From the NCBI RefSeq assembly GCF_025574485.1, contig NZ_JAOBPO010000001.1, positions 875,501-939,500 of the forward strand: DNA of 64,000 nt, read 5' to 3'. A program made the translations under genes and the position numbers. The notes under the pieces were generated by a model. It did no database searches and was not told the DNA's origin. It was given only the letters and a program-made list of their open reading frames with translations. This DNA comes from Kordiimonas aquimaris. Lineage in GTDB: Bacteria > Pseudomonadota > Alphaproteobacteria > Sphingomonadales > Kordiimonadaceae. Every line of letters begins with the position of its first letter. The stretch's first letter is position 1. Below, piece after piece: positions 35,907 through 45,120 of the stretch.

Positions 35907-37390
35907 TGGAAGAGTTTCGCCAACCAATCATTTTGGCTTTTGTCGCATTATATATGGGCATATGCATATGGGTCGGTATTTGGGCTATGCGCCGCACAAA
36001 ATCCGCCAGTGATTTTTTTGTTGCAGGCCGTGGCTTGGGGCCTGTTGTTGTCAGCCTTGCGGTGTTCTCATCTACATTATCGGGATTTGGTTTTGTTGGT
36101 GGGCCTGGCCTTGTCTATGCGACAGGGCTTAGTTCGATATGGATGGCAGTTTGTTCTGCGCTTGGCTACGCCACTGGGTTTTATCTGGTCGCGAAACGTA
36201 TCCGAATGGTTGCCGAGGTTCGGGATACGATGTCCTTGCCCGATGTGGTTTACGCGCGCTACGGCAGCGAAGCTGCAAGACTGTTGACAGCAGGAACGAT
36301 ATTACTGGGTGTTTTGGGGTATCTGGCCACCCAAATTCTCGCTATGGCGCTGGTGTTGCAATCCATTTTGTCAGCGACGGAAATGTTCGCAGATATCAGT
36401 TTGCTTGCCTGTGTCGTTGTGTCTTCTGCCGTGCTTATTTTCTATTGTGTTACGGGTGGTATCTTGGCTTCTGTATATACAGACTTGGTGCAGGGGATCG
36501 TTATGATTCTTGCTGGTGCACTCGTGGTAATTACCGCAGCTAATGTTTTTGAAGGTGGTTTTGCTGAAGCTTCCAGTGTGTTGCTCACTAATGACGGTGC
36601 AGACATTATGCCCTTTGGAACACTGGGTGTTATGGCATCCCTTTCATGGTATTTCATGTTTGGTCTTGGTCTTGCGGGGCAACCGCATGTGGCGACCAAA
36701 ATGATGATGAACCGCAACCTGTCAGATAACCGCGTCATTTTGCCAATGACGGTGTTTGGTTACCTGATCGCCGCAATGCTCTGGATTTCTGTAGGCATTG
36801 TCATGCGTGCATTGGTGCTTGGTGATGTGCAATTGCCTATTGGCTCTGCTGATCAGGCTGCACCGGTATTCCTGTCAACTTATGCACATCCAATTTTAGC
36901 TGGTGTTGTGTTTGCAGGCTTGTTTGCCGCGATCATGTCAACGGCAGATGGTTTTCTCAACATTGGCGCCGCGGCTGTCACACACGATATCCCGAAGGCT
37001 ATTCGCGGGCGCTCCCTCGAAAACGAGTTGTTTTGGGCACGCGTGGCCACCATCGTTCTTTCAATCATTGCGGCTTCAATTGCTTTGTTAAGTGATCAAC
37101 TAGTTGCGTTGCTTGGTGCTTTTGGCTGGGGAACGTTTGCCGCAGCCTTGGTGCCTGTTGTCATAATTGGGTTAAACTGGAAAGGAGCAACCGCCCGAGG
37201 GGCGATTGTTGCGATATCCGTTAGCTTGCTTATCAATTTTGCACTTCAGATATGGCAAGTACAAATCCCGTACGCTATGTCCGGCGGTTTTGTTTCAATG
37301 TTAACCTCAATGATTTTGTTCATTGGCGTATCGTTAATGGAGAAACCAAAACCCCTACCACGTGATATCGACCGGATTATGGAGTTGTAA
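35906..37390 (+). CDS. Sodium:solute symporter (SSS family)
   Basis: The 494-residue protein has about 13 membrane helices. Family features are SASDFFVAGRGLGPV near residue 32, the substrate/Na+ region VFSSTLSGFGFVGGPGLVY, and the signature around FAAIMSTADGFLNIGAAAVTHD. SSS carriers move sugars, amino acids, carboxylates or nucleosides with Na+; the substrate cannot be told. It is translationally coupled to the four-helix protein in front and followed 66 bases later by another unrecognised membrane protein. Confidence 0.9.
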   Translation: MEEFRQPIILAFVALYMGICIWVGIWAMRRTKSASDFFVAGRGLGPVVVSLAVFSSTLSGFGFVGGPGLVYATGLSSIWMAVCSALGYATGFYLVAKRIRMVAEVRDTMSLPDVVYARYGSEAARLLTAGTILLGVLGYLATQILAMALVLQSILSATEMFADISLLACVVVSSAVLIFYCVTGGILASVYTDLVQGIVMILAGALVVITAANVFEGGFAEASSVLLTNDGADIMPFGTLGVMASLSWYFMFGLGLAGQPHVATKMMMNRNLSDNRVILPMTVFGYLIAAMLWISVGIVMRALVLGDVQLPIGSADQAAPVFLSTYAHPILAGVVFAGLFAAIMSTADGFLNIGAAAVTHDIPKAIRGRSLENELFWARVATIVLSIIAASIALLSDQLVALLGAFGWGTFAAALVPVVIIGLNWKGATARGAIVAISVSLLINFALQIWQVQIPYAMSGGFVSMLTSMILFIGVSLMEKPKPLPRDIDRIMEL

Positions 37391-37455
37391 TTCGACTTGG
37401 AAAGTCCAACCTATTGTATAGTGTAATTGGCTTTATACTGTGGGGAGCGAAAATA

Positions 37456-38073
37456 GTGGATAAAACGGCAAAGGTTAATTGGCGCAAAGCAAGTGTTGAA
37501 GTTGCCAGCATTGTATTTGCTGTTTTGCTGGCACTTTGGCTGGAAGGTTGGCGTGAAGACACTGAACAACAGTATCTGGCGCAGGAAAACCTGGACCGTG
37601 TGGTAACAGAGATTACTCAAAACCGAGCAGACCTTGTGGCTTCAATCGCTCTTCATAAATCTTATATTCAGGCTTTAAGTGCTGCCTTAAATGAAGAGGC
37701 TTTGTCGTTTAATTTGTTGGCCCCACATTTAAAAGTTGATGGTGGTACAACAAGCAATGCCGCATGGCAGTCAGCGCGTATGTCAACGTCAGTTAGTCGC
37801 ATATCACCAGAGGTCACTGTCGAGCTTGCTGCGTTGTATGATACGCAGGCGTATTATGCGGATTACCTCAATTTCTTCTTCCAACGCTATATTGATCTGA
37901 TCTCGGACATCGAAGAAAGTGCTGCACCCCAAACTGCAACGCGAAAGTTTATACGCCATTTAGCTGTAACTAATGCGCTAGCTGGTCAGCTACTTGGGCG
38001 GTATGACAATTTTCTCAAAACGCAGGGTGTCTCCATTGAGGGTGCTTCAGGAGGTGCTGGAAGCGAAAACTAG
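37456..38073 (+). CDS. Hypothetical membrane-anchored protein
   Basis: Starting from GTG at 37456 (preceded by GGGGAG), the protein has about 205 residues: a basic lead, one helix with VEVASIVFAVLLALWLEGW, then a long helical domain. The pattern of a helix running straight into WxE(G/D)WREDxE is seen in many uncharacterised marine proteobacterial proteins. It may belong with the symporter pair upstream. Its stop overlaps the convergent CaiB gene by four bases. Confidence 0.6.
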   Translation: MDKTAKVNWRKASVEVASIVFAVLLALWLEGWREDTEQQYLAQENLDRVVTEITQNRADLVASIALHKSYIQALSAALNEEALSFNLLAPHLKVDGGTTSNAAWQSARMSTSVSRISPEVTVELAALYDTQAYYADYLNFFFQRYIDLISDIEESAAPQTATRKFIRHLAVTNALAGQLLGRYDNFLKTQGVSIEGASGGAGSEN

Positions 38074-39167
38074 TTTTCGCTATTGATCCCCAGTTCTTTT
38101 AGAATAGCATCTGTGTCTTGACCGCGTCTTGCCGGGGAGTTTTTCACTTCCGCTACAGTGCGTGAAAATTTTGGTGTCGGCGCAGGTTGTCTAACGCCGT
38201 CAACTTTAATAAAGCTGTCACGTTCTTGGTTGTGCGGATGTTCATGTGCCTCCCAAAACGGTATAATAGGCGCGAAGCACGCATCGCTGCCTGTAAGCAA
38301 GCCTTCCCATTCAGCTAGTGTTTTTGACTTGAATATCTCTTCAAGTTCAAGGCGCAATGCAGGCCATTCGGCAGGGTCCATATGCTTGTTCATCCAAGTA
38401 GTATCCAGACCGATTTTTTCAATAAACACCTGCATGAACTGAGGCTCGATTGCACCAAACGATGCATACTTTCCATCACTTGTTTCAAAGGTACCGTAGA
38501 AATGTGCCCCGCCATCAAGCAGGTTAACGCCGCGTGCTGGTGCCCACATCCCGCTTGCTTTCAGGGAATGGAAAATTGACATCAGCGCGGATGAACCTTC
38601 GACCATACTAACATCAATGGTTTGCCCGCGTCCTGATTTTTGCGCCTCAAGCAGCGCACATACAAGACCAAACGCCATCATCATGCCGCCACCACCATAG
38701 TCTGCAACCAGATTTAGCGGGGCCGTTGGGGGTGCGTCTTTGGGGCCCATTGCGTGCAATGCGCCCGAGAGTGCGATGTAATTTATGTCATGACCGGCAG
38801 TATCAGATAGCGGGCCGGTTTGGCCCCAGCCTGTTAAGCGGCCGTATATAAGTTTTGGATTTATGGCTGCAATATCATCGGGACCAAGATCTAATTTTTC
38901 CATAACACCAGGTCGGAAACCTTCGAACAAAGCATCGGCCGTTTCACATAGTTTTAGGAAGATTTCTCTATCTTTTGGAGATTTCAGGTCAAGTGCAATG
39001 GAGCGTTTGCCGCGCCGGTTAATGTCTACACTGAGGATGCCGGCGTCTTGCCCGGCGCGATCAACAGCAATAACATCCGCTCCCATGTCGGCAAACATCA
39101 TCCCTGCAAATGGGCCAGGGCCTATGCCCACAACTTCAATAATACGGTAGCCTGCTAACGGTCCCAT
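38070..39167 (-). CDS. CaiB/BaiF family CoA-transferase
   Basis: The 365-residue class III CoA-transferase moves CoA between carboxylic acids through an aspartyl-CoA intermediate. Family motifs are GPFAGMMFADMGADVIAVDR, RGKRSIALDLKSP, FRPGVMEKLDLG, YGRLTGWGQTGP, HDINYIALSGALH and ADYGGGGMMMAFG. It resembles alpha-methylacyl-CoA racemase-type members. The second ATG (39167) is taken as start. With the neighbouring HSD10-like dehydrogenase on the same strand it suggests branched-chain or steroid side-chain acyl-CoA metabolism; this is inference. Confidence 0.88.
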   Translation of the reverse strand: MGPLAGYRIIEVVGIGPGPFAGMMFADMGADVIAVDRAGQDAGILSVDINRRGKRSIALDLKSPKDREIFLKLCETADALFEGFRPGVMEKLDLGPDDIAAINPKLIYGRLTGWGQTGPLSDTAGHDINYIALSGALHAMGPKDAPPTAPLNLVADYGGGGMMMAFGLVCALLEAQKSGRGQTIDVSMVEGSSALMSIFHSLKASGMWAPARGVNLLDGGAHFYGTFETSDGKYASFGAIEPQFMQVFIEKIGLDTTWMNKHMDPAEWPALRLELEEIFKSKTLAEWEGLLTGSDACFAPIIPFWEAHEHPHNQERDSFIKVDGVRQPAPTPKFSRTVAEVKNSPARRGQDTDAILKELGINSEN

Positions 39168-39214
39168 CATTCCCTCTGTGTTCAGTTAGATGAAACGCTA
39201 TTCAGGCAAAATAC

Positions 39215-39985
39215 CTACTTGGGTGCCATGCGTGCTGCTGCGTCCATCCGGATTGTCTCACCATTAAGATAGATGTTATCAACGATATGGCGAGCAAGTT
39301 TTGCATATTCTGTTGGTTTGCCCAGTCTTTTCGGAAACACAACTTGACCTGTGAGGCTTTCAACAGCTGCTTCAGGTAGGCCATCAAACAGCGGTGTATG
39401 TATAAAGCCAGGTGCAATAGACATTACGCGAACACCGTAACGAGCAAGCTCACGCGCAATAGGTAATGTCAGGCCAACAACGCCGCCTTTGGATGATGCA
39501 TAAGCTGCTTGGCCGATTTGCCCTTCATAAGCAGCAACAGATGCTGTGTTAATGATCACACCGCGCTCGCCGTCCTCGCCAGCTGTGTTGCGCGCCATTG
39601 CCTCAGCAGCTTGCGACGAAACATTGTACGTGCCGATAAGATTAATGTTCACAATCTTGCGGTACACATCCAGCGATGTGCGCTTGCCTTCACGGTCAAG
39701 AACTTTTTGAGGTGTTGCGACACCAGCGCAGTTTACGGCAATATCTAATTGACCGAATGTCTCGATTGCTGCGGCCACGGCTTGCTCGACATCAGTTTCG
39801 CTTGTCACATCTGTTTTAACGTAGACTGCTTTTGCGCCCAGTTGGCTTGCTAGCTCATTACCTGCTTCATCATTCAAATCAACGATAACTGCGTTAGCAC
39901 CGCCTGCAACAAATGCTTCGACCGTAGCGCGTCCCAGCCCGGATGCGCCGCCAGTAACCAGCGCTGTTTTGCCTTTGATGTCCAT
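39215..39985 (-). CDS. HSD10-like short-chain 3-hydroxyacyl-CoA dehydrogenase
   Basis: The 256-residue SDR has [31 protein letters not shown], the Ser in [11 protein letters not shown] and YASSKGG as catalytic YxxxK. The C-terminal stretch ([18 protein letters not shown], then [18 protein letters not shown]) closely follows type II 3-hydroxyacyl-CoA dehydrogenases. Those oxidise short 3-hydroxyacyl-CoA, including isoleucine intermediates. It lies directly upstream of the CaiB gene on the minus strand. Confidence 0.85.
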   Translation of the reverse strand: MDIKGKTALVTGGASGLGRATVEAFVAGGANAVIVDLNDEAGNELASQLGAKAVYVKTDVTSETDVEQAVAAAIETFGQLDIAVNCAGVATPQKVLDREGKRTSLDVYRKIVNINLIGTYNVSSQAAEAMARNTAGEDGERGVIINTASVAAYEGQIGQAAYASSKGGVVGLTLPIARELARYGVRVMSIAPGFIHTPLFDGLPEAAVESLTGQVVFPKRLGKPTEYAKLARHIVDNIYLNGETIRMDAAARMAPK

Positions 39986-40247
39986 GATAGCTCTCCTGAT
40001 GCATGCATAATTACGGCGCGACCATACCGGTGCAGGGCATCAGATATCAAGCGGTAGATTACTAATATTGAATGATCTTGTTTTTCTTTCTGTATTCACA
40101 CGCGTTATAGACATTAAGCAAAGGCCGTGATCATATAAATGTGATGACATGTTGTCGCGTTTATCCTTGGTAATACGATGCGGCATACCATATGGCACAG
40201 TGAAATATGGTAAGGGCGATTAGCTCAAGCCGATGCGGAGAAAAGCG
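39986..40247. other. Divergent intergenic region, no gene seen
   Basis: The region separates the HSD10-like gene and gor. It holds no coding frame of note and no clear hairpin-plus-T terminator. GGAGAAA at its right end is the ribosome site of gor; promoters for both genes must lie here but no convincing box pair was found. Confidence 0.4.
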
Positions 40248-41597
40248 ATGGAATATGATTACGATCTATTTGTGATAGGGGCAGGCTCTGGTGGTGTTCG
40301 CGCCAGTCGGATTGCATCCCAGTTTGGTGCGCGTGTTGCTGTAGCGGAAGAATACCGGGTCGGCGGTACCTGTGTTATCCGAGGTTGTGTGCCCAAGAAG
40401 CTGCTCGTTTATGCAAGTCATTTCTCCGAGGATTTTGAAACCGCACGCGGCTACGGCTGGGATGTTGGTGAAAGCAAGTTTGACTGGAAAACGCTGATTG
40501 CCCGCAAGGATACTGAAATTGACCGTCTGAACGGTCTTTATATTCAGACCCTCGACGGTGCAGGTGTGGAAATTATCAATGGACGCGCAACTGTTGAAGG
40601 TCCGCACAGTGTCCGTGTTGGCGATAAGGTATATACAGCAAAAACTATTTTGATTGCGGTTGGTGGCTGGCCCACAATGCCTGATGTGCCAGGTATCGAA
40701 CATGCAATTTCCTCTAACGAGGCGTTGCATCTGGAAGATTTGCCGGATCATGTTGTTGTTGTGGGTGGCGGCTACATTGCTGTTGAATTTGCAGGTATCT
40801 TTAACGGTATGGGGGCGAAGGTTACGCAACTGTACCGCGGCGAGCAAATCCTACGTGGTTTTGATGATGAAATCAGAAATCACCTCGCCGATGAGATGCG
40901 TAAAAAAGACATTGATCTGCGCACTGAGCTGAACATTACCGCCATTGAAAAAACAGATGATGGTCTATCACTCACATTAACGGATGGCACGACGATGAAA
41001 GCTGATGCCGTTATGTATGCAACAGGCCGTAAGCCTAAGGTTGATGGTCTTGGTTTGGAGACTGCAGGCGTTGAGCTTAATAAAAACGGTGCTGTTAAAG
41101 TTGATGCGTACGGTAAAACAAATGTTGATAGCATTTATGCGGTTGGGGATGTAACTGACCGGGTTCAGTTAACGCCGGTTGCGATTAAGGAAGGTCATGC
41201 GTTTGCTTTGACTGTGTTTGGCGATACGCCAACTTCACCTGAGCACGACGCCATTCCGACTGCTGTGTTTTCCCAGCCGCCTATTGGTACTGTTGGTGTT
41301 TCCGAAGAACAAGCGCGTGAAAAGTACGATGAAATCGAAGTATTCACTTCTGATTTCCGTCCAATGAAGCATACGCTTGGAGGTTCCGATGAACGTGCGT
41401 TTACAAAATTGATTGTGGATAAGGCAACGGACAAGGTTGTTGGTGCACACATGATTGGACTGGATGCCTCTGAGATTATTCAGGGAATTGGTATTGCGGT
41501 GAAGGCTGAGTTAACCAAAAAGCAGTTTGACCAGACGGTTGCGGTGCACCCTTCATCGGCTGAAGAGTTTGTTTTAATGCGAAACTCGCGATCTTAG
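40248..41597 (+). CDS. gor: Glutathione-disulfide reductase
   Basis: The 449-residue FAD enzyme reduces oxidised glutathione with NADPH. It has the FAD motif DLFVIGAGSGGVRASRIA, redox-active CVIRGC within GGTCVIRGCVPKKLL, and the NADPH fold VVGGGYIAVEFAGIFNGMG with arginine downstream (LYRGEQILRGFD). It also shows YAVGDVTDRVQLTPVAI and the catalytic HPSSAEE near the C-terminus. The HPSS/xPTT form of the last motif is usual in proteobacterial Gor. ATG at 40248 follows GGAGAAA; the frame extends five codons further up. Confidence 0.92.
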   Translation: MEYDYDLFVIGAGSGGVRASRIASQFGARVAVAEEYRVGGTCVIRGCVPKKLLVYASHFSEDFETARGYGWDVGESKFDWKTLIARKDTEIDRLNGLYIQTLDGAGVEIINGRATVEGPHSVRVGDKVYTAKTILIAVGGWPTMPDVPGIEHAISSNEALHLEDLPDHVVVVGGGYIAVEFAGIFNGMGAKVTQLYRGEQILRGFDDEIRNHLADEMRKKDIDLRTELNITAIEKTDDGLSLTLTDGTTMKADAVMYATGRKPKVDGLGLETAGVELNKNGAVKVDAYGKTNVDSIYAVGDVTDRVQLTPVAIKEGHAFALTVFGDTPTSPEHDAIPTAVFSQPPIGTVGVSEEQAREKYDEIEVFTSDFRPMKHTLGGSDERAFTKLIVDKATDKVVGAHMIGLDASEIIQGIGIAVKAELTKKQFDQTVAVHPSSAEEFVLMRNSRS

Positions 41598-41707
41598 TAA
41601 GAAGAATTCGCATTTATTAGAATATATTTTCTTCAAAAGGTTATTTATAGCCAAGAGATAGAAAATATATGTCGTGCATACGAGGTGGGGCAGTGTAAAG
41701 ATTGCTT

Positions 41708-41749
41708 CCGCTTCAAAAGCGGCATATGAAAAGCGTATAGGAATACGCT
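41708..41749 (+). promoter_or_regulatory. Two tandem hairpins in the korA leader
   Basis: CCGCTT/AAGCGG (three-base loop) and AGCGTAT/ATACGCT (loop AGGA) lie 65 and 24 bases before the korA ATG. Neither is followed by a T-run. They could be a leader element of korAB; the first could instead be a remnant terminator of gor. Confidence 0.35.
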
Positions 41750-41772
41750 AAACGGATGCAAAGGACGGTTGG

Positions 41773-43623
41773 ATGGCATCAGATATTCAAACATTGGAAT
41801 CAGCGGTAGTTCGCTTTGCGGGCGATAGTGGTGATGGCATGCAGCTGACGGGCAGTCAGTTTACTACATCCACCGCACTTGCGGGTAGCGATCTGGCAAC
41901 ATTCCCTGATTTCCCGGCGGAGATCAGAGCGCCAGTGGGCACAACATTTGGTGTGTCTGCGTTTCAGATTAATTTCGGCGCGCGTTCAATTAAAACGGTT
42001 GGTGATCAACCTGATGTTTTGGTTGCAATGAACCCAGCAGCGCTGAAGACCAATATCGCTAATTTGCGTGCTGGTGGTTTATTGGTGGTCGACTCTGGTG
42101 CATTTACCAAGCGTAACTTGCAAAAAGCTGGCTTTGAAACAAACCCGCTTGGTACGCCGATGCTTGATAATTATCAGGTCATCGACCTTGATATATCAAA
42201 GATGACTCTGGAAGCAGTTAAAGAGTTTGGCCTTGGTAACAAAGAGGCACTGCGCTGTAAGAACATGTGGACTCTTGGCCTTATGCTCTGGATGTTCTCG
42301 CGCAACCGTGCTCCAGTTGTTGACTGGTTGAACGGTAAGTTTGCCAAAAAGCCTGAAATTGCACAATCAAACATCGCTGCGCTCAATGCTGGTCATGCGT
42401 TTGGTGAAACAGCTGAATTGTCTGCACACATTAAACGTTACCAAATTGGCGCAAATAAAACCGAAGCTGGTCTTTATCGTACAGTGACAGGTAGTCAGGC
42501 GTTGTCATGGGGTATTGCTGCTGGCGGTGAGCTTGCGGGCCTTGATATTATGCTGGGTAGTTACCCGATTACACCGGCATCGCCAATTTTGCATACCCTT
42601 TCGGGGATGAAAGAACTGGGTGTTACGACGTTCCAGGCTGAAGATGAAATTGCTGCAATATGTGCGGCCATTGGCGCTTCATACGCAGGTGCGCTAGGTG
42701 TGACCAGCTCATCAGGGCCAGGTATCGCACTGAAAACAGAAGCGCTAGGTCTTGCCATTTCAACAGAGCTGCCGCTCGTTGTTATCAATAGCCAGCGTGG
42801 TGGCCCATCAACCGGTTTGCCAACAAAAACTGAACAATCAGACCTTTATCAAGCAATTTATGGTCGTAACGGTGATGCGCCGCTGCCGGTTGTTGCAACC
42901 CGTAGTCCGGGTGATTGTTTTGAAGCCGCTATTGAAGCATGCCGGTTGGCAGTTAAATACATGACACCAGTTATGTTGCTAACGGATGGCTTCATCGCAA
43001 ATGCTGCTGAACCATGGAAGTTGCCTGATATTGATGCACTTGAGCCGTTCACGGTCGATTTCGCAGCAACACCCGCTGAAGGCGAAAGCTTTAATCCATT
43101 TAAACGTGACGATAAAACGTTGGCGCGCAACTGGGGCATTCCGGGCGTGAAAGGCACGGAGCACCGTATTGGTGGCATTGAGAAAAGCTACGATACTGGG
43201 CATATCTCGTATGATCCTGATAATCACCAGAAGATGACTGATACGCGCTTTGCTAAGATTGATAATATCGCTGACGATATTCCGCCGCAAACTATTGAAC
43301 AAGGCGATGATACAGGCACACTGGTTGTTGTTGGTTGGGGCTCAACATACGGGCCAATTTCTGAAGCGGTGAAAGCCGCACGCGCAGAAGGCCTGAACGT
43401 TAGTCATATGCATATACGTTACCTGAACCCGTTCCCGCGTAATCTTGAAAGTGTTTTACGTGGTTTCGATAAAGTACTGGTACCTGAAATGAATGCAGGT
43501 CAGCTAAAAACGGTTCTACGTGACAAGTTCCTGATTGATGCCAAACCACTTAATCAGGTTTCAGGTTTGCCGTTTAAAATTGAAGATATCTTAAGCGCTA
43601 TCCGCGCTGAAGTTAGTTCGTGA
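41773..43623 (+). CDS. korA: 2-oxoglutarate:ferredoxin oxidoreductase, fused gamma-alpha subunit
   Basis: The 616-residue subunit carries the gamma domain first (VRFAGDSGDGMQLTGSQF at the start) and the alpha domain after about residue 210 (GSYPITPASPILHTLSGM, EDEIAAICAAIGASYAG, SGPGIALKTEALGLA). With KorB it makes succinyl-CoA from 2-oxoglutarate while reducing ferredoxin. The gamma-alpha fusion is the form found in actinobacteria and several aerobic proteobacteria. AAGGA stands in front of the ATG. No delta-type ferredoxin subunit is adjacent. Confidence 0.88.
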   Translation: MASDIQTLESAVVRFAGDSGDGMQLTGSQFTTSTALAGSDLATFPDFPAEIRAPVGTTFGVSAFQINFGARSIKTVGDQPDVLVAMNPAALKTNIANLRAGGLLVVDSGAFTKRNLQKAGFETNPLGTPMLDNYQVIDLDISKMTLEAVKEFGLGNKEALRCKNMWTLGLMLWMFSRNRAPVVDWLNGKFAKKPEIAQSNIAALNAGHAFGETAELSAHIKRYQIGANKTEAGLYRTVTGSQALSWGIAAGGELAGLDIMLGSYPITPASPILHTLSGMKELGVTTFQAEDEIAAICAAIGASYAGALGVTSSSGPGIALKTEALGLAISTELPLVVINSQRGGPSTGLPTKTEQSDLYQAIYGRNGDAPLPVVATRSPGDCFEAAIEACRLAVKYMTPVMLLTDGFIANAAEPWKLPDIDALEPFTVDFAATPAEGESFNPFKRDDKTLARNWGIPGVKGTEHRIGGIEKSYDTGHISYDPDNHQKMTDTRFAKIDNIADDIPPQTIEQGDDTGTLVVVGWGSTYGPISEAVKAARAEGLNVSHMHIRYLNPFPRNLESVLRGFDKVLVPEMNAGQLKTVLRDKFLIDAKPLNQVSGLPFKIEDILSAIRAEVSS

Positions 43624-43636
43624 AGGAGTAAGGGAA

Positions 43637-44662
43637 ATGAACCAGATGACTGCTCCAAATGAGAAATTAACTATCAAAGACTTCACCAGTGACCAAGAAG
43701 TACGTTGGTGCCCTGGTTGCGGTGATTATGCCATCCTGAAATGCATGCAGCGCACACTACCAGAACTGGGTGTTACCCGTGAAAATACGGTGTTTGTTTC
43801 AGGTATCGGCTGCTCAAGCCGGTTCCCATATTATATGGATACCTATGGTTTTCACACAATCCACGGCCGCGCACCTGCGGTGGCAACGGGCGTTAAGCTT
43901 GCTAATCCTGAGCTTGATGTATGGATGATCACTGGTGACGGTGATGGTTTGTCTATCGGTGGTAATCATCTTATGCACGTGCTGCGCCGCGATGTTGATA
44001 TCAATATTCTATTGTTTAATAATAAGATTTACGGCCTGACAAAAGGGCAATATTCACCAACATCTGATGTTGGAACGCGCTCGCCGTCCACACCGCAAGG
44101 CTCTGTTGATCCAAGCCTTAACCCAATCATTTTTGCACTGGGCTCTGGTGCAAGGTTTGTGGCGCGCACTGTTGATACAGCGTTGAAACATATGCCAGGT
44201 GTGTTTACGCGTGCGCACGGTTTCACTGGTGCAGCGTTTGTTGAGATTTTGCAGAACTGCATTGTTTACAATGACGCAACGTGGGCAGGCGTGACCGAAA
44301 AATCTGTTGTTGCAGACAAGCAATTGCTGCTTGAGCACGGCGAAAAAATGTTGTTTGGCGCCGAAGGCAATAAAGGCATTCGTTTCAATGCGGACACTTT
44401 CGCCCTTGAAGTTGTGGTGGTTGGCGAAGGCGGCATCACCGAAGACGATGTGCTGACCCACGATGAAAGCAACTTGCAGCTTGCGCGTATGCTTGCTGAA
44501 CTAGGAGGTAACCCTAGTGAACCAATGGCCATGGGTGTGTTGTATGCAGAGCAAGCCGAAGTTGCTTATACAGACGCTGTTATTGGCCAGGTAGAAGCTG
44601 TCAAAGGTAAGCGTAGCCTGAAGGATATTATCTATTCTGGCCAAACGTGGGAAGTGAAGTAA
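43637..44662 (+). CDS. korB: 2-oxoglutarate:ferredoxin oxidoreductase, beta subunit
   Basis: The 341-residue thiamine diphosphate and Fe4S4-binding subunit pairs with KorA. Cysteines lie in RWCPGCGDY and GIGCSSRFPYY, and the thiamine-Mg motif is MITGDGDGLSIGGNHLMHVLRR followed by LLFNNKIYGLTKGQYSPTS. The TKGQ(Y)SPTS stretch is typical of 2-oxoacid:ferredoxin oxidoreductases. It starts 13 bases after korA and is followed by a strong terminator. Confidence 0.92.
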   Translation: MNQMTAPNEKLTIKDFTSDQEVRWCPGCGDYAILKCMQRTLPELGVTRENTVFVSGIGCSSRFPYYMDTYGFHTIHGRAPAVATGVKLANPELDVWMITGDGDGLSIGGNHLMHVLRRDVDINILLFNNKIYGLTKGQYSPTSDVGTRSPSTPQGSVDPSLNPIIFALGSGARFVARTVDTALKHMPGVFTRAHGFTGAAFVEILQNCIVYNDATWAGVTEKSVVADKQLLLEHGEKMLFGAEGNKGIRFNADTFALEVVVVGEGGITEDDVLTHDESNLQLARMLAELGGNPSEPMAMGVLYAEQAEVAYTDAVIGQVEAVKGKRSLKDIIYSGQTWEVK

Positions 44663-44686
44663 CCTTCTTTCGTATATGACATTATG

Positions 44687-44716
44687 AAAAAGCCCGGTCA
44701 TTTGCCGGGCTTTTTT
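44687..44716 (+). terminator. Intrinsic terminator after korB
   Basis: AAAAAGCCCGG pairs with CCGGGCTTTTT around a short loop and ends in six T, 24 bases after the korB stop. The A- and T-tracts make it potentially active in both directions. Confidence 0.92.
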
Positions 44717-44784
44717 GTTACCTGTATAGCGATTAGCCAAAACAGGGTGCTTGTCATCGCCTGTGATCTATGCCATTTCTGACC

Positions 44785-44955
44785 TCGCTTGGTGCCTTGG
44801 GCAGATTCTCCTTAGGCTAAGAGGAAACGCGGTGAAAATCCGCGACTGTACCCGCAACTGTAAGCGGCGAGTGAGTTTTTCATATATGCCACTGGATTTA
44901 TCCGGGAAGGCAGAAAAATTTACCGTGACCCGTAAGTCAGGAAGCCTGCCACGCC
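44785..44955 (+). ncRNA. Cobalamin riboswitch
   Basis: Conserved parts of the B12 element appear in order: TTGGTGCC; AGAGGAAACGCGGTGAAAAT; CGCGACTGTACCCGCAACTGT; the B12 box GCCACTGG; CCGGGAAGGC; and GACCCGTAAGTCAGGAAGCC. The spacing fits the family. The outer boundaries are approximate. It lies in the 5' leader of the TonB-dependent receptor gene, about 165 bases before its ATG, so cobalamin should repress the uptake operon. The leader downstream contains a small hairpin (GGTTCCAACC) but no obvious terminator, suggesting translational control. Confidence 0.93.
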
Positions 44956-45120
44956 GTCGTCGATCCTCTGGCCGGGTTAGTCAATAGAGGGACGGTTCCA
45001 ACCGTACTGACGATACTTATGTGTTGTCGCGTGCGGGTTCTGGACCAAAACTCCATATCTCCTCGCGGTATTTTAAAGCCTGGCTGCAAATGCGGCCTAA
45101 AGCTTCTTGAGGAGCAACTA

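Noticed and set aside
44751-44987. Open frame of 78 codons
   Set aside because: It coincides with the cobalamin riboswitch, whose conserved RNA motifs explain the sequence.
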